A stretch of 64,000 bases of DNA from Auanema rhodensis (GCA_964057225.1 OZ059897.1:15934001-15998000), one strand, 5' to 3'. Shown: positions 12,782 to 27,100, counted from the first letter of the stretch. Notes: generated from the sequence alone by a model not told the origin. Made by a program: numbers and translations.

Positions 12782-14264
12782 AGTTTCATAATATGAAATA
12801 CAGTCAATTATATATAAAAGTTCATGTTAAATCAAATATATATTATGATCATTGGTAAATTAATTCTTCAATTATCATAACAGTTCATTTTGATTGTTAA
12901 TCCTTATATAGAAAATCAAATTCTACTTAATTTTGCACTCAATGAGGGTACACAATGAACTTTCTATCAAATATGACCTCATCAAACTTATTTTCTTTTT
13001 TAATTTCTTCAAACAAAATGCTAAGAATTTAGACTCCAAGGTTAACCACAACGTCAGCTCTCCCTTTTGAATAAAACCAATCGAGAAATTCTTTTAATGG
13101 ATGAGATGTAGATAATTGAAAACCCCTGACTAACAATATAAAAGTTCTTTGAAACACGAGGTGCAAAGTGCGAGGAATTTAGAATTTTGGTCTCATCATT
13201 TTTTTTAAAAAAACTGGATTAAATAAAGACATTATAAAGGAATTTGAAGTATAATTCCGAAAAATAATATGACAAATGAAGTAAAAGAAGAAGCTGGAAC
13301 AGTCTTCTGTCAACTACTAGACCTTGAATTAGTTAGTATTTCAATGAATACAGTATATTTTACTCATATCATGTAAACATAAAACAAATAAATATACAGA
13401 ATTTCTAACTCACTAGAACACAAACTTTAGAACTTGAAAGATTGATCTCTTCATAATGATAACCATATGCACGTTATATTATATTCCATCAACTGTGGTT
13501 TTACTCCACATCTCTTTGGCAATCCTTCTATTATATTGCCCCTACTCACTATGTTTTCATCCTAATTTTCTTCTTAAAACCAATTTCTCTAGAACTTTTC
13601 CATAGTGGGGCCTGTTTATATTCGGGAGAATCGAGAATCTGTGAAGTATAGCAACTGGAGTGTCTATACAACATACGATGCACGGAAGAACAGACAGTAA
13701 ACATCAAGAACAGACTAAGTAAGTAGCTAGAAGATTGCATTTAAAGCGAACCAGCAGCCATGCAACCATCTACGCATCAACATCTTTAATCACAATGACG
13801 GAGACGGCGACGGTAATCGAAGAACTACGTTGTAGACTACGGAAAACAATGATTATGCTGGTCGTGGTGAGAATCGTTGTTGTAGTGCTAATGACGATGA
13901 CTTCGAGGACATTGCACGCACATCATTGATGTGGACGTCGTCGCCGACGGCAACTGATTCAGATGACAGTCGGAGAAGACACCAGAAAACTGGTTATATC
14001 AACATTTATAGAATATCAAGAATAAAAATGGCATAATAAGCTGGATTTCGCTCAGCCTTTACCAAAAGGAAAGAATTTTGAGAAAGAAAGCACAACGAAT
14101 GCAAGTAAGAAGAGGTGGAGATACATGTAAGAAATATTTCATTCAACAGTTCATGGTATAGCAAAGTAGTAAATATATTATATCTAACTATATGTCATTA
14201 TCAAACTATGGATATATGTATAGTTACACTTTATAGTACAATGCACATACATAGAATAAGAAAT

Positions 14265-14315
14265 ACGATGAGAGAGAGGGAGAGAGAGGGAGAGGGAGAG
14301 AGAGAGAAAGAGAGT
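14265..14315. repeat. GA-rich microsatellite
   Basis: A purine tract built of GA and GGGA units on the plus strand, in noncoding DNA. It creates an artificial Arg/Glu-rich reading frame. Confidence 0.9.
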
Positions 14316-17300
14316 ATACTTGATATATGTATGGATGTTATAACGGTAATCAGCAAACGGCCTCTGCCATCATATCCAAACACAATCCGACAAAACATCC
14401 TGTTCAACTATCATAGCTTGCCAGATTTGATTCATGTAATGTATATACAAATTGAAAAGAAAAAGAGAAAATATAACCATATACATATAATATAAGATGT
14501 TGTTCTGACGCTAATTATATATTATATGATTATACTATTTCAATTTATGGGGTCGAATATAAAAATTCCAACGTAATCAATTTGAGAAATGAACATAGAC
14601 ATCCTGTCTTTACTAAAAGAATAGTATTCATTATTTTTTTAAGCCATTGAACGATGTCATTACATTCGAAAACAACAAAATCAAATTCTAAAGACTTGAG
14701 AAAGAAAATTGATATATGAAAAGTAAAACGAGGGAATCAAAAAGTGAACAGACAATTCAGAGAAAACTGTCTGAAACATCAAAATTTTAAAAAAATTCTA
14801 GTTGATTCACCTAATCAACAATATTCAAATAAGTTTTCTACAATCTTATGAATCTATGAGGTTATGAGAAGTTACAACTTGCATTTCCAGAAACAATACT
14901 CAAACAACTTCGTTTTCAATCACCAACATATTTGAAAAAGAGAGCAATTGACGTAGTTGAAATGGTAGATAGAAGATGAAGAACATTTCATGAACTAACC
15001 AGAAATCACATCACAAGGTCAGTATTCACGTATTTCATATGAAGTAACTTCTAGTGATAAAGATGAAAACGGAAAAAGAAGATCTTCAGGAAGAAATCAA
15101 CGAGTGATTCTTCGTTTTATCTTTTATTCAAAGATAAGATCTTTCTAAACTAATTCAATCATCTTATAAATAATTCTTTTGAATAAAATCATTTTATTCA
15201 AAAAAATTGAAAAAAGAAAAAACAAATTGACCATTACTATATGTAATTGTAAGCAGCTAACTATTCCCTTATACAAAAAAATCAAATCAGATTGAGAATT
15301 TTCAGTTTTTAAAAACTCAAATCGGATTGACATCAACTATTGGATACTACTGATGAGCGGACGTCGTCATCATAGTCTGCATAATTATGATGGCCCACAA
15401 GAGGTCACTTTTGAATAAAGAACAAGAGGGATAAGGATTTTGTCCTATGAGAATCTGGGTTACAACTTCCAATACCATTTACTTTCCAATAAAACTTTCA
15501 TTCATTCTTACTATGGAAATTCAATACGTTAAAAGAAAATCAAGAAATACATTGAGAAGTGAAGTAAAAATATGATTTGAGGTTGATCAAACAAAGAAAA
15601 GGTAAGAAGAAAAAGAAGATAAAGAAAGAAAAACTAATTTACAAGTATAATACATAGTTAAGAAATTATATTTAAACATTGTTAAAAAATTTCTAATAAA
15701 AGAAATAATATAATATATAACAAAAACATATAAGATAAAAATTAAAAATAATAAAAGCTAAGAACATAATTGAAAAAAAATGCCGAAATTGGTTGACACA
15801 TCAATAATAAGAAAACAATTTGTATGACTCCCTCAAAGAAACTTTTTTTTCTTCTTTAGAAAATTGTTTTTTTCTACAATTTATCATCTTTTCCTAACAT
15901 CAATAAATAAAAAACTAAAGATCAATATATATATATATATGTATATAAGTATATAAATATATAATTAAGTTGTTTGAGCTCAATAAGTATTTGTACTTTA
16001 ATTTTTTGATTTTTCTAATAAGATGAATAACACACGTTTCTTTATCTGAGATATGTAAAAGTTGTTTATAGTTTGATTAATTTTTAATTTTTTATATTAA
16101 TTAAACTATATTATATAATATTAATAGATAAATCAATAAAGAAAAATATATAAATGAAAGAGAAGACAATACGTATGATGATTATGGTATGATTTATCCA
16201 GAAAAGATAAATAGATCAGAGTGTGTGTGAAATATAATGAAAATGAGAAGGAAAGTATTAGAATGATAAAATATTTAGGTTGTTCAATCATATAATTAAG
16301 GACAATTATCATATAATATGGACTAAATTACGATTATCATTCTTAGTTTCTTTTCAAATTAAAGTATCATGTTGAAACCAAATTTGAAATCTTTAATTTA
16401 CAAAATTTTTAAATATTTTATATAATATGAAAGAAGATTTAGATATATAAATGTTCTTTCATACTATATACCATATACTATATCATATTTACATGAATAT
16501 ATGTATAGATAATCTAAAAAATGCGATGAATAATCTGAACACTGACGAAAATGATTTGAGAATTTTCAATTTTTTTTCGAAAAAAAGAATCATAAAAACC
16601 TGACTGCAGATATAGTACAAATAGCATATACTATATATTTAATTTTTGTACTATATATATATATATGGTTATATATAGTTATATATATCTATATTATTAT
16701 ACAAATAATTAAATAATCATTCATAATCGAATGAAATGTGGTCTCAATTTAAGAAAAAAAACAAAAAATGTTGGAGATAACATCAACGGATTTTCATTTT
16801 CTCTTTATGATAAATGATTAGAAAAAGAAGAGGACATTCTAGACAGGTACATTCATTAGAAGAATAGTTAAATTATTGTTCTATGATTTTATCTTCCCGA
16901 TGAAGGTGATATATGATTGGATGAATGATTAGAAGAAGCGGATTAAAAAGAAAAGAAATCTACGGCCTCATAAATTTAAAAATTCAGAATTGACATCATA
17001 TCTATCCATCCATGTAGCAGGATTGATCGAAGCGTGACTTTCGATTCAGAATGAGGATGAGAATAGAGGTCGTCACGAACCAGTCGTCATCGGTGTGTAA
17101 CCTTTGCCCCCCTGCTGACTATATGTTCTAGTTGGCAAGATTGGAAGTTAAAGAAGTAGACAGATTTAAAAAGAGAAAAGAGAAGGAAAAAGCATGAAAC
17201 GAGAAGAAATGGAAAAGTAAAAAGAAAAAAAGGAATAAAGAGGAAGTTCTTATTCCTCTCTCTCTCTCTCTACCTGTTTCTTTCAAATCAACCAAAACTA

Positions 17301-17870
17301 TGTCATTATCTAAGTTCATGGTAAATGCCAAATACAATATTTCAAAGAAAACATTATTTTAATTCTGTCATATATACATATCATCATCATCATCGTCAAT
17401 GTTATTGTTATTTGATTCATTTTCTAAATTAATATCTTTAAACTATGACTCTTAAGATTTTTAAAAAAGAATATCGAATAATTTTAATAAATATTGTTTT
17501 ATTAATAATATTTAATAATTATTTAAGTTTATACATAATTATTAAATATCTAGTAAAAATATAATATCTAAAAAAATAATATATGTATAAGAAAGTATGT
17601 TGATGTAATAATGAAGAAGTTGAGAAGACTTCTTTCGTTCTGAGACCGTTTATGTACTATAATTCAGGAATTACATTCTTATACATACAATGGGCTAGAA
17701 ATAGATTTTACTATTTTCCATAAATGTTTTCGTTTTTTTTTCTTCTTTGAGGTTTTCTTGAATGAATAAGAACAGTATATGTATATGTGCTCATGTTAGC
17801 CACTTATTCAAACTAGAAGACAAAATTAAAGTTTTATATTCAAAATATATTAATTTCAAAGACATGAATG

Positions 17871-17902
<32 letters not shown>

Positions 17903-17938
17903 TATTATAACAAATATATATATATATATATATATATA
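17871..17938. repeat. Twin (TA)n microsatellites
   Basis: Two TA runs of about 13 and 12 units (17871-17896 and 17914-17938) are separated by an 18-bp AT-only spacer. The arrangement looks like one array interrupted by point changes. Confidence 0.92.
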
Positions 17939-18090
17939 AATCTAAAAATATGTATATGTTTATCAGCTAGTTCATAGATCATATTGATGTTTTTAATGTA
18001 ATTGAAAATTTATTGTATCATTCATTCGTGTCTTCAGAATAGTTCTAACTCTTCAATATTCTGGAATAATGTAATAGTTTAATATAAAAT

Positions 18091-18120
18091 ATATCTATCT
18101 ATCTATCTATATATATATAT
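18091..18120. repeat. Compound TATC/AT microsatellite
   Basis: About five TATC units run straight into an AT run. It lies in the AT-rich zone downstream of the PTR gene. Confidence 0.92.
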
Positions 18121-18975
18121 TTTAAAAATATAATCTATATAAGATCATTAGAAATCAAAAATATATACTATATGTATGTATATAGTTAGATATATTCAAT
18201 GAAGAATGTTTACTATGTTTATTCTCAGGTACAATAGAAAATATTCTATTCATTATTGTATATGATTATACTATATACATTGTATAGATTAAGAATTGCA
18301 TTAGGAAAATCACTCCTGTTTGAAAGTTTTCGGACACTTTGAAAACGGTATTTTCTTTTTTTTTTTGACTAATTTTAAATATTTTGTTTTGTATTTTTGA
18401 ACTTAACCTTGTAAATTGATTATCCTAAAACTTTTAATATAAAGTTTTTATAATAAATAAATTAAAATATTTATGATTAAGCCAAAAAAAGAACTTTAAA
18501 AATAAAAAAAATAATTTATAAAATCATTACTATACTCCTGTTCGTTGAATTTTAAAAATAAATATATATTGTTTTAAATGTTATAAATCTTTTTATAGAT
18601 CTATATGTAAATATATAATTAAAATTTTGATTTCATCAATTTATTTGAATGAATATTGAGAACAAAAGAAATAATGTTTAACATATAAACTACATATAGT
18701 ACATAAGTAATTAAATGATATACTACGAATATATATATATATATAAGTATAACATCAATTTATTTATATGAAAAGATATTAAAATCATAATCTAAATAAC
18801 GATATAAAGCACCGGTTTAACAAACAACCACACAGCTTATATATACAAACACTTTGTAGTTGAATGAGTTAATTAATTATCAAAATTCATTGTTTTTTTT
18901 TTGAAAATTAAAAAAAAAAACAAACAAAAAATTAATTTTGTTGTTAGATAATTGTATGGAAGATATATTTAAATT

Positions 18976-21900
18976 CTAATGTCCTCTATATAATGACATA
19001 ACAGCCCGTTTCAGATCATCAGTGAGAATAAAGATTACAGGAAGAAGTAGTAATGCATGGAACATTCCAAGAATTCCAACAAGTATTACTGTTTTCCAAA
19101 AAACACAAACAACATATGCTTGGATAAACATAAGCGGAAACATTCCTTAAAAAATAATTATTTATAATCTATTTATGTATAACTTATATATTTATACCAA
19201 TTATTGTACTTAATCCACTTTGAACGACTGGCCATCCAACTCCACGAAGTGTTACAAGTATTCGGAAATATGTTGGTTTTGATTCAGATTTAGTAGATGA
19301 ATCAGTTGTGGTAGATTGAGATTCAATGGTAGCTGTACTCTCTTTACCATGTTCCTAAAGATAATTTGATAAAAATAAATATTTTTAAGAGTATAAACCT
19401 TCTCTTCTTCAATAGCATGAGCAAAGTAATGATAACAGACATGAGCTGAATAATCCACAGAGAAACCGATACTCATAAGGATTGATATCAAGGACACAGC
19501 ATCCAGATGAACATCCCATAGATGAAGATATGCAACAACACCTTAATATTTTTAATTTTATTATATATATATATATATATATATACGTATAATATATAAT
19601 TTAAAAATATAGATTAAACCTACCAACACAGATTGAACCAATTGATACAACTACTGAGATGATTGCTTCAAAATTTAATACAAATAGAAGTACAAGTAGT
19701 GACATAAGAGCAACAGCAGATACTAAATGTAAATATATATTTGTTTTTCAATTATTACAAATTGAAAAAAAAAATTGAAAAGTTGATAAAGATCTTACCG
19801 ACTGTTTGATAAAAGTTTGATGGAGCACTAGCTGCACTTTCTGTTGGAACTTTTTCAAATGGATGATGAGAAAATATATGAAATTGAGGATATTCAGATA
19901 ATATTTCTCTTCTAAAAATGATATTTTTAATATATTTTTAATAAATAATAATTTACCTTTTATACATCATTTGTTCAACTTCTAGAAATGATGTCATATT
20001 ATGATATGCAATTGAAAAGAAAAATCCATCAATGACTTCTCCTTTGGTAGTATTTCTTAATTATATATTTATATATTATATTATTTATAAAATAAAATAA
20101 TCACTTAGTTATTATATATTTTTCTTCCATTCCATATTCGCGATAATTTTTTAATAATTCAGTTTGTTCCCAAAAGTTTTCCTCATCACCCCAGAATGCT
20201 ACAGCCTTCAAATTCGAATATATAAGAATATTTTTTGTATTTCCAGTAATTACATTTGCGAAATCTCTTGTCCAAACGTTTGTTCTATCAGGACCAGCAC
20301 CATAATTAGAAATTGTTTCTAATTTTGTAATTAATTCTTCAAATTGATTACGAATTGTTTCATCAGAAAATTCTGGAATAGGACGAACAGCAAAGTTCAC
20401 AACAAAAGCTTCACGAAGGACAAAATCCTAAATACATCAATTTTAAGCTTAAATTAAGTTTTTTTTAACAACAAACCTGCATTTTTCTTGAAATATCTGT
20501 AAGTGGTGAGTCATGTAAATACAAATTTTCCATATCAAAATCTGTATTAACTTCTCGAGCATAATATGAGCTTACACCAATGTGTAAAAAGAAAATTCCA
20601 AGAATTAAAATTTGAATAGAACGTGTATGAAGGGCTCCAATAAATGATTCTAATGCTGATTTATTATCTGTTGATTTAGATAACGGTAAGCTAATATTGA
20701 ATATTCCAGTTGTTTCTTTTAATTTTGCTTTTAATCTTTCAAATGATGATGTTTCCGACTAAATTATATAAATATATTGTTTTTTCTTAAATTGAAAACT
20801 ATTTCTTATTACCTTTTCACCTCTAGCCTGATTTTCTTCATCTCTCTCTAATTGTTTTTTTGAAATAAGACCAACAATTGCTGTGAAAATGGTCATCTAA
20901 ATATATTTTTTAAAATTAATTTTTTTAATTATAATTCAACATACTTGATAGAAAAAATCTACAAATAGTGCTACTGTTGTATATAAACAGAATAATTGAA
21001 CAACAGGCATATTTGAGAAAAGACCAATAGCAAAGCAAAGAACATCTAAAAATTATTTTTCATATACAATCTTTCTTTTTTAATTTTTTTTCTAAAAATG
21101 TACCTGTTACAGAGGTTACAGTAACAGATGCACCAGAAATTGCAACAGATTCTCCGAGACGTTGCTCAAGTGACGCTCCTTTCCTAGAATAGGTTCCAAG
21201 CAAACAATTAACAATTATTCTTCAAATACTTACGTAGATTGTCTCCATCCAGCAAGAATTAAGAAAGCATCATCAATTCCAATAGTAATAACCAAAAATG
21301 GGACAACAGTTAGAATATTGCTGAATGGAAAACCAAGCCAGAACAAAAAGCCGGCTGAAGTCCATAAAGCCATTCCAGGTGAGAAAACTCCAATTAGTGA
21401 CTGAAAACAAGTTATAACTGTATTGTTGTAATAAGAAATAAGGAAATTATGTTACCTCAAGATGTTGACTGCGGTATAACGGAAAATCAATCAAAGTTAT
21501 TAACATGAAGCTTGTTAAGACAAGAACAGTCAAAGCTAAGAATGGTATTGCTACCATAGTGATGTTCCTTTGTTCTTCTAATTCTCTGGTTCGACTCAAA
21601 AAGGCATAGTTAAGATGAGTTGACGCTTTTGTGAAGGCTTCAAATACTTTACGAAGTTTCATCTCAAAGTCATTAGCCATTTCTTTTCCATGAGGTATTG
21701 ATGTATCAACCTAATTTTCATATTTCAACATATAATTACTGTATATATTACCATATAATGTAGAAGAATCATTCTAACTTCCTTAACTTCTTGGGTTGAA
21801 TCATTATTTTCAAAAGTCAAATTTCCAATTGAATATCCAATGAATACTTTACGCTGTAGAGCTTCAGCATTCGGAAAAGTTAATTTAATACTTGGTGAAT

Positions 21901-22609
21901 GCTCAGTAGTAAAAGCCTAAATATATGATAAAATATGAAAAATAATATAGAATTACCTCTAAAAAGGCTAAAACAGCTGCATTACTTTCATTACAGTATA
22001 TTCCACAAACATCTTTATATTCAAATTCATGAATACCATTGTTCAATGTTATGTTATCAGTAACATACTTTAATTATATTTAATTAGTTAGTTATATATA
22101 TATTTAATTACCTTATGTGCTTCTTCAATTTCATTTAATAATTTTTTATTTAATAAATTTCCTTGATCATTTCTTGTAATTAATATTTGCATCTGAAATA
22201 TTTAAAATACAATCTTACAATAGAAAAATAAAATTAATTGCAGCAGAAATCGACCGATTATCTCCATTTCATTTTAGAAAATAAAATAACTTTTTTGATA
22301 TTTCATGTGAATACTTACACGATGATGATGGGCTCCCGAAGCATATTCAAATGGCTTCAACTTTGCTTCTTCTATTCTAGACATTCCGTTAGTTGGAGCA
22401 TAAATATCCCAAATATCATCCTGGCTATGGAAATAACGAAAACCATATGTTGAAATTATTGTTATAATAATTGGTACAATCTAAATAATATATACAAGAT
22501 ATAACTTTTATTTTCTCAAAATGAGCCAAAGAAAACTTACGATGAATGGCCAAGGATGTCGTGCTACAAGCATACCATAGCTGTGAAAGAATCGTTCCAA
22601 TGGCCGCAT
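18976..22609 (-). CDS. Patched-related (PTR) sterol-sensing-domain transporter-like protein, 886 aa
   Basis: Complete 18-exon gene of the nematode PTR/PTCHD group, RND-type membrane proteins implicated in cuticle, moulting and sterol or lipid handling. Exons: 22609-22541, 22480-22319, 22192-22112, 22067-21957, 21916-21752, 21710-21456, 21400-21234, 21183-21104, 21045-20945, 20896-20813, 20758-20477, 20427-20105, 20055-19957, 19911-19799, 19722-19624, 19541-19399, 19354-19198, 19145-18976. All phases agree. TM1 is near residues 24-37. The first extracellular loop carries VCGIYC. The sterol-sensing domain runs about 220-410 with the RND-type TM4 motif GIDD (322-325). A second extracellular domain spans about 455-695. 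The TM8-12 half carries GFSVDYSAH (756-764), a PTR signature, with the second membrane Asp at 760. The start ATG lies just after TTTGAAG, a likely trans-splice acceptor. Length fits PTR proteins (about 850-1000 aa). The family is firm; orthology to a particular ptr gene is not assigned. Confidence 0.95.
19562..19585. repeat. (AT)n microsatellite in a PTR intron
   Basis: About 12 uninterrupted AT units lie inside the intron between PTR exons 15 and 16, between a GTAGGT donor and an ATTAAG acceptor. It probably varies in length and explains why this intron is longer than its neighbours. Confidence 0.9.
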
Positions 22610-22611
22610 TA

Positions 22612-22630
22612 CCTTCAAATAAACAAATAT
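22612..22630 (-). other. Probable trans-splice acceptor of the PTR gene
   Basis: On the minus strand, ATTTGAAG followed by GTA and then the ATG gives a 3' splice-type AG three bases before the start codon, with no upstream exon visible close by. The polypyrimidine tract is weak, so a cis-spliced 5' exon remains possible. Confidence 0.4.
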
Positions 22631-23489
22631 TATCTCATAAATATGAATATAAAAACTTAAGATAATATCACAAAGTACAGTAATTCAAATATAAAATTTG
22701 TAATAAAATGAGAATTAGGAAATATATCTATCTTTATACATATAATACAAACTGATTGAAAATTGTATGTAACAACCTTTAAATTCGATTTGAAAAGCTT
22801 GTAAAACAGTTTTAAGTTTCTAAGAAAATTATAAAAAAAAGAAATATAAAAGAACAAGGTTTAAAATTCGGGTGTAATAGTTCAAAAGTTGCATTGAATT
22901 TAGATCATAAAATTACATGGATACTGTAAAAAGAATCTTTTTTTTATAGATCGTAAGGTGAAATAAGAAGACTAATAAACGGTATATAGTGGAAAATCTT
23001 ATGTTATACTAAATTCTGAAAATCTTTTGAAAAACCATTTTTCAATTTGTCTTTATATTTTTAAAAAGATACAAACTTATAACAATAAGAGGTTATGAAA
23101 GAAAGAAAAAAGACAAATTTGAATGAAAAATAAAATTATTACTAATAAAACTTCTTGATGAAATGCAATCATATATTTTCCTGTTCCACAAAAACTTATC
23201 CCGGCCGACTGGTCGGAGACTAGTCGAGTGGACCTCTTGCAGAGTATCCTTTAGCTTTATCGTTGTCTTGTTCAATAACTTTACTGGTACAAGCTGTTTA
23301 TTTGTAAGAGATGCAAAGATATAAGCGGAGATTCGGTTCGAATTATCATTCTTTGATTTCAAATGATTTTTTGTTCTCAATAAGTAGTATAGTATATATG
23401 GTTTAATATAAGTTATTGTTGAGATATGTCATATATCTTAACGTCATGAATACTGATGAACTTGCTTTTTGTCATATCTATAACGATTT

Positions 23490-23492
<3 letters not shown>

Positions 23493-23560
<68 letters not shown>
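23493..23560. repeat. (TC)34 microsatellite
   Basis: Thirty-four perfect TC units on the plus strand, followed by a short T-rich run. It produces spurious Ser/Leu and Arg/Glu repeat frames on the two strands. Confidence 0.97.
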
Positions 23561-23567
<7 letters not shown>

Positions 23568-24056
23568 TCAACTCAGTAGTTGATGTCGTCATAATCGCTT
23601 TCAACGTCATTGACCGTCTCTATTTGATTGAATGTTGTGAAAGTTATGAAGAAGTTGACATCCTGTATGTGTAATAGTAAGGTCAATTCTAATTGTCCGG
23701 GTTGAAACTGAGTAAAATGAAGCATTATTTAATAAAAAGTTTGTTATACTTTTTGAACTTTCGATGAAGAACGTGATTACGAAAACAAGCTTAACTTGTG
23801 CTTTCGACAATTCGAGTAAATTGGTATGGCTGTATAAGACTAAAAGTTGAGATCAAAGTTGTACATATGAGACAAATCTGGATTATGATAGATAAGATAT
23901 ATATTCAATTAACCAACAATAGTCTCTGTCGTGAAGAATAAATTCAGGAATATGTTGATGAAGTTGACAATAATGAAGATGAAAGGATATTCGAAATTCT
24001 ATTCAGCCGGACAACTTTCAGGTAACCTTTTGCCTCCTTTAGCCTTAAGGCAATAC

Positions 24057-24145
24057 CTGCAGCGTGTCCAGTTTTGATTTCAAAGACGCCACATGGTGAT
24101 GAGATTGTGATTGCAATAGAAATGGACATGTGAATAGCCTCATCT
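24057..24145 (-). other. Candidate exon upstream of the PTR gene (89 bp)
   Basis: On the minus strand, AGCCTTCAG precedes 89 bases that are open in one frame and end GCTGCAG|GTATTG, a good donor. The segment is richer in GC than its flanks. It lies about 1.4 kb upstream of the PTR start, so it may be a noncoding 5' exon of that gene or an isolated chance match. The encoded residues resemble no family I know. Confidence 0.2.
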
Positions 24146-27100
24146 CTGAAGGCTATGAAAGATCGGAGAAGAAGAGGCAAAAAGTTGAATATCTTTTGAA
24201 TATTCTGGAGAACGTTAGTTCAACGATGTCAGATGGGTAGACAACATTGAAGACTGAACAACCCTTTGAACTATTTGAGCCCCCTGGGGGTACGATTTAG
24301 CATCAAAACGAACAGATGCTAAACGAAACAGGAGAGGAAATTTTGTACTCTGAATAAGAAACAAGGCCTTCTTAAATGGTTTCTCAGGCATTTTCTGTGC
24401 TTAATTTGTCTTGAGAGAAGAAAATGTGTAAGTCTGCCATTTTGAAAGAGAATGATCGAAGCTGAAACTGGCTTTTCTGTCATACAATCGTGAGATAGGT
24501 TCTCGTGATATCTTCTTTATATCTCTACATCTTTCACTTTCTCTATGTCTGCTTTTCTTTTCTATAAAATTTTCTTTTTATAGTTTACGTGACAACCTGG
24601 CAAAAATCATATTGTCGGTCTTGGATATCTGAATCATAAATTGGTATCTGTATGTGTTCGATGAGACATTTCAAAATATTGAAAGCAAATGGCATTTTTA
24701 TTTCGTAGAGAGATTCTTCTTTTTCTACTTCTTGTTTAGAGAAATAAATCCTTATTTCAAAACATATATATAAACGTGTATAGACCACCCCCTAGATATC
24801 CTTAACATGTTGAAACTTTAACTTATAAACTTAAATATCTTGAGAAAAAAAGGTAATGTTATAAAAGAAATTAATGAAGCAGAACGTTTACGTTAAAGAA
24901 TCGTTTAAGTATCATATTTAGTCAAATGACTATTAGATATTGTTAAAAGAAGATGACCTAACCCAGCCATAAAAGTCGATTTTCAATGTAAAGAAATATC
25001 TAAAAAATAAGAAAAAGTCATGAAAACCTCGAAAAAACATTATCTTCTGCAGGTTAAAACAGGTTAGTTTTCAGTTGTTTCATTGAAAATCTTTAGAAAC
25101 ACTTATACTTTTGTGAAATTCTTAAAGAAACATTTAGAAGAAAGTTCAAATAGTTGCACCAAGTATACAACTTTTCTAAAGATAAGTATTATAATCAATA
25201 TAATATATAATAGAAAATAAAATAAATCATTAATATACTGTACTGATTTGATACTTTTATAGTCGTTTTCTCATTTTTTTTTATTTTAAAAAACTAAAGA
25301 AATTCTTTTAATATTGTAAACTAAAATGAATTCTGATAATGATAAGAATAAAATGATTTGACTTTAAAACGGTTCAAAGATAAAAATAAAAATGAATTTA
25401 TAAATAAATTTTCTGATCTAAAAATCAAATTGTTTAAAAATATATAGATTTAATTGAATAAATAGATAAAATATGTTTATTTTAATTAATTTAGCAAGAA
25501 AATTTAATTTTTTCTCGAAATAGTATAACATATTTGAGTTTTAAAGATAACTGTTTATCACTGATCATTATTTAAATCTTAAAGATTTTATATTTATGTT
25601 TAAACTGTAATAGGAAAGGAAAATGAAGATCAAAAAGGTTATGAGAGAGAAGAAAAAGGAAAAAAAAAGAAAAATAATTAGGAGGGAAGTGTAAGGGATA
25701 GGCAGAACCCTAGAAAAACGGAAGAAGGCGATAAATGAACGAAGTAGGCATACAAGCACAAAATCCAGTTATCAGTGATGCGATTTGCTTTTAAACTGTT
25801 ATATAATTTTATGACAAATAGCGTTTCCTTAACACTTGATATTGCTTGAAATAGAAAAACAAGAGAAATTTGGAAAAAAAGTGAAAATGGAAAAAAAAAC
25901 TTTGAAAAGTTCAGCAATGAACGACACGCTTCAGAAGCTACAGATATCTGAGGTCATATGGAAAATTGGAAGAAAAAACCGGAGATTCTGACGATGTAAC
26001 TAGAAGAGGTTTTTCTTCCTCTTTGAATAATATATAATAACGAAGAAGTAAATATTGCTATAAGAGGTGAGATGAAGCATTTGAGATTTGCTATGACAGC
26101 TATAAGAACAGCTCTTCCGACTTGACAACTTTTCACTTTCTTCTACATGGTATAGACACCAAAACAGTACTAGAGTCAAGTAGATGAAGCTGATGATGAG
26201 GCCGTCCAGGAGGAGGATGATGATGATGACATCGTAGGTAGTGAAAGGAATGTAATAGTAACAACAAAAGCAAATATGGATCAATGTTGTAGAAGCGTAA
26301 AAGACGAAAAGAGAAAGACGAGGTGTGGTATTTTTACGATGGATAATCCTTCAGAAGTCGTGAGTACGACAAGGATATTGCCATACAGCGAAACAGTAAT
26401 AGAGGCTGTTACCGGATCAGCATGATTCATGTAGGAACAAGAGAAGGAAAATGAAATGTTGGCATTACATGTGTAGATACATGGATTGTCAGTTGGTTCA
26501 TGTTGCTAGTGAGGGTGGGTGAAGCTTCAATGATGTAGATTAGTTCATTCAAAAAAAGTGAGATAACGAGAAGTAAGGTAGGGAGAGAGAGAGAAGAAGA
26601 GAGAGAGAAAAAAAAGTAAAAGAGAAAATGGGAAAGTGAACGAGTTAACAAAGATATAGAAGAAACATTGAAAACCAATGATTGCCTTAACCTTCAAGAA
26701 ATGCAAAATAGTTCATCTACAACCATTTTGAATGGTAAAGTATTCGTTGTAGAAGGATAAACAGAAAAAAGAAACACGAAAGATAAGATGAAAATGAGTT
26801 AGGCACAGCCTCTAGTAATCACCATCCGGAATAATTTCTGATGAATTCTACGAGATAATGACGTTGCAGAGGTTTCTCTCTCGAAATTTCTATTTCTATA
26901 CTATTTCATCGTTCACGTTCACAACGAACACATATCAAATCTTCTTTTTTCTTTTTTCGTTGACGCTAAAACTCAGAATCTAGTTGCTTTCATAGTATAG
27001 CTGCTGTAGGTGTTCAGAAAACTTGTGAAACGGAAATGTCAACCAGTTAGCTAACGGGAAGAATATAGATACATGCATGTCGTTGGTTCGGACATGATGA

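Larger units (their letters stand above)
3080..18975. other. 15.9 kb intergenic region between Patched and the PTR gene
   Basis: No gene is supported here. The interval is upstream of Patched and downstream of the PTR gene, both on the minus strand. From about 5.6 to 15 kb the plus strand is strongly purine-rich (GAAGAAAGAGA-like), so minus-strand reading frames become Phe/Leu/Ser-rich and are not credible proteins. GC-richer islands rich in GACG/CGTC lie near 3.9-4.4, 9.6-9.75, 13.75-13.98 and 17.0-17.1 kb. From 15.6 to 18.9 kb the sequence is very AT-rich with AT and TATC microsatellites. Two exon-like fragments (11047-11151, and 12305-12781) are listed separately as candidates. Confidence 0.7.

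Noticed and set aside
23413-23674. Arg/Glu- and Ser/Leu-repeat reading frames on both strands
   Set aside because: Both are products of the (TC)34 microsatellite.
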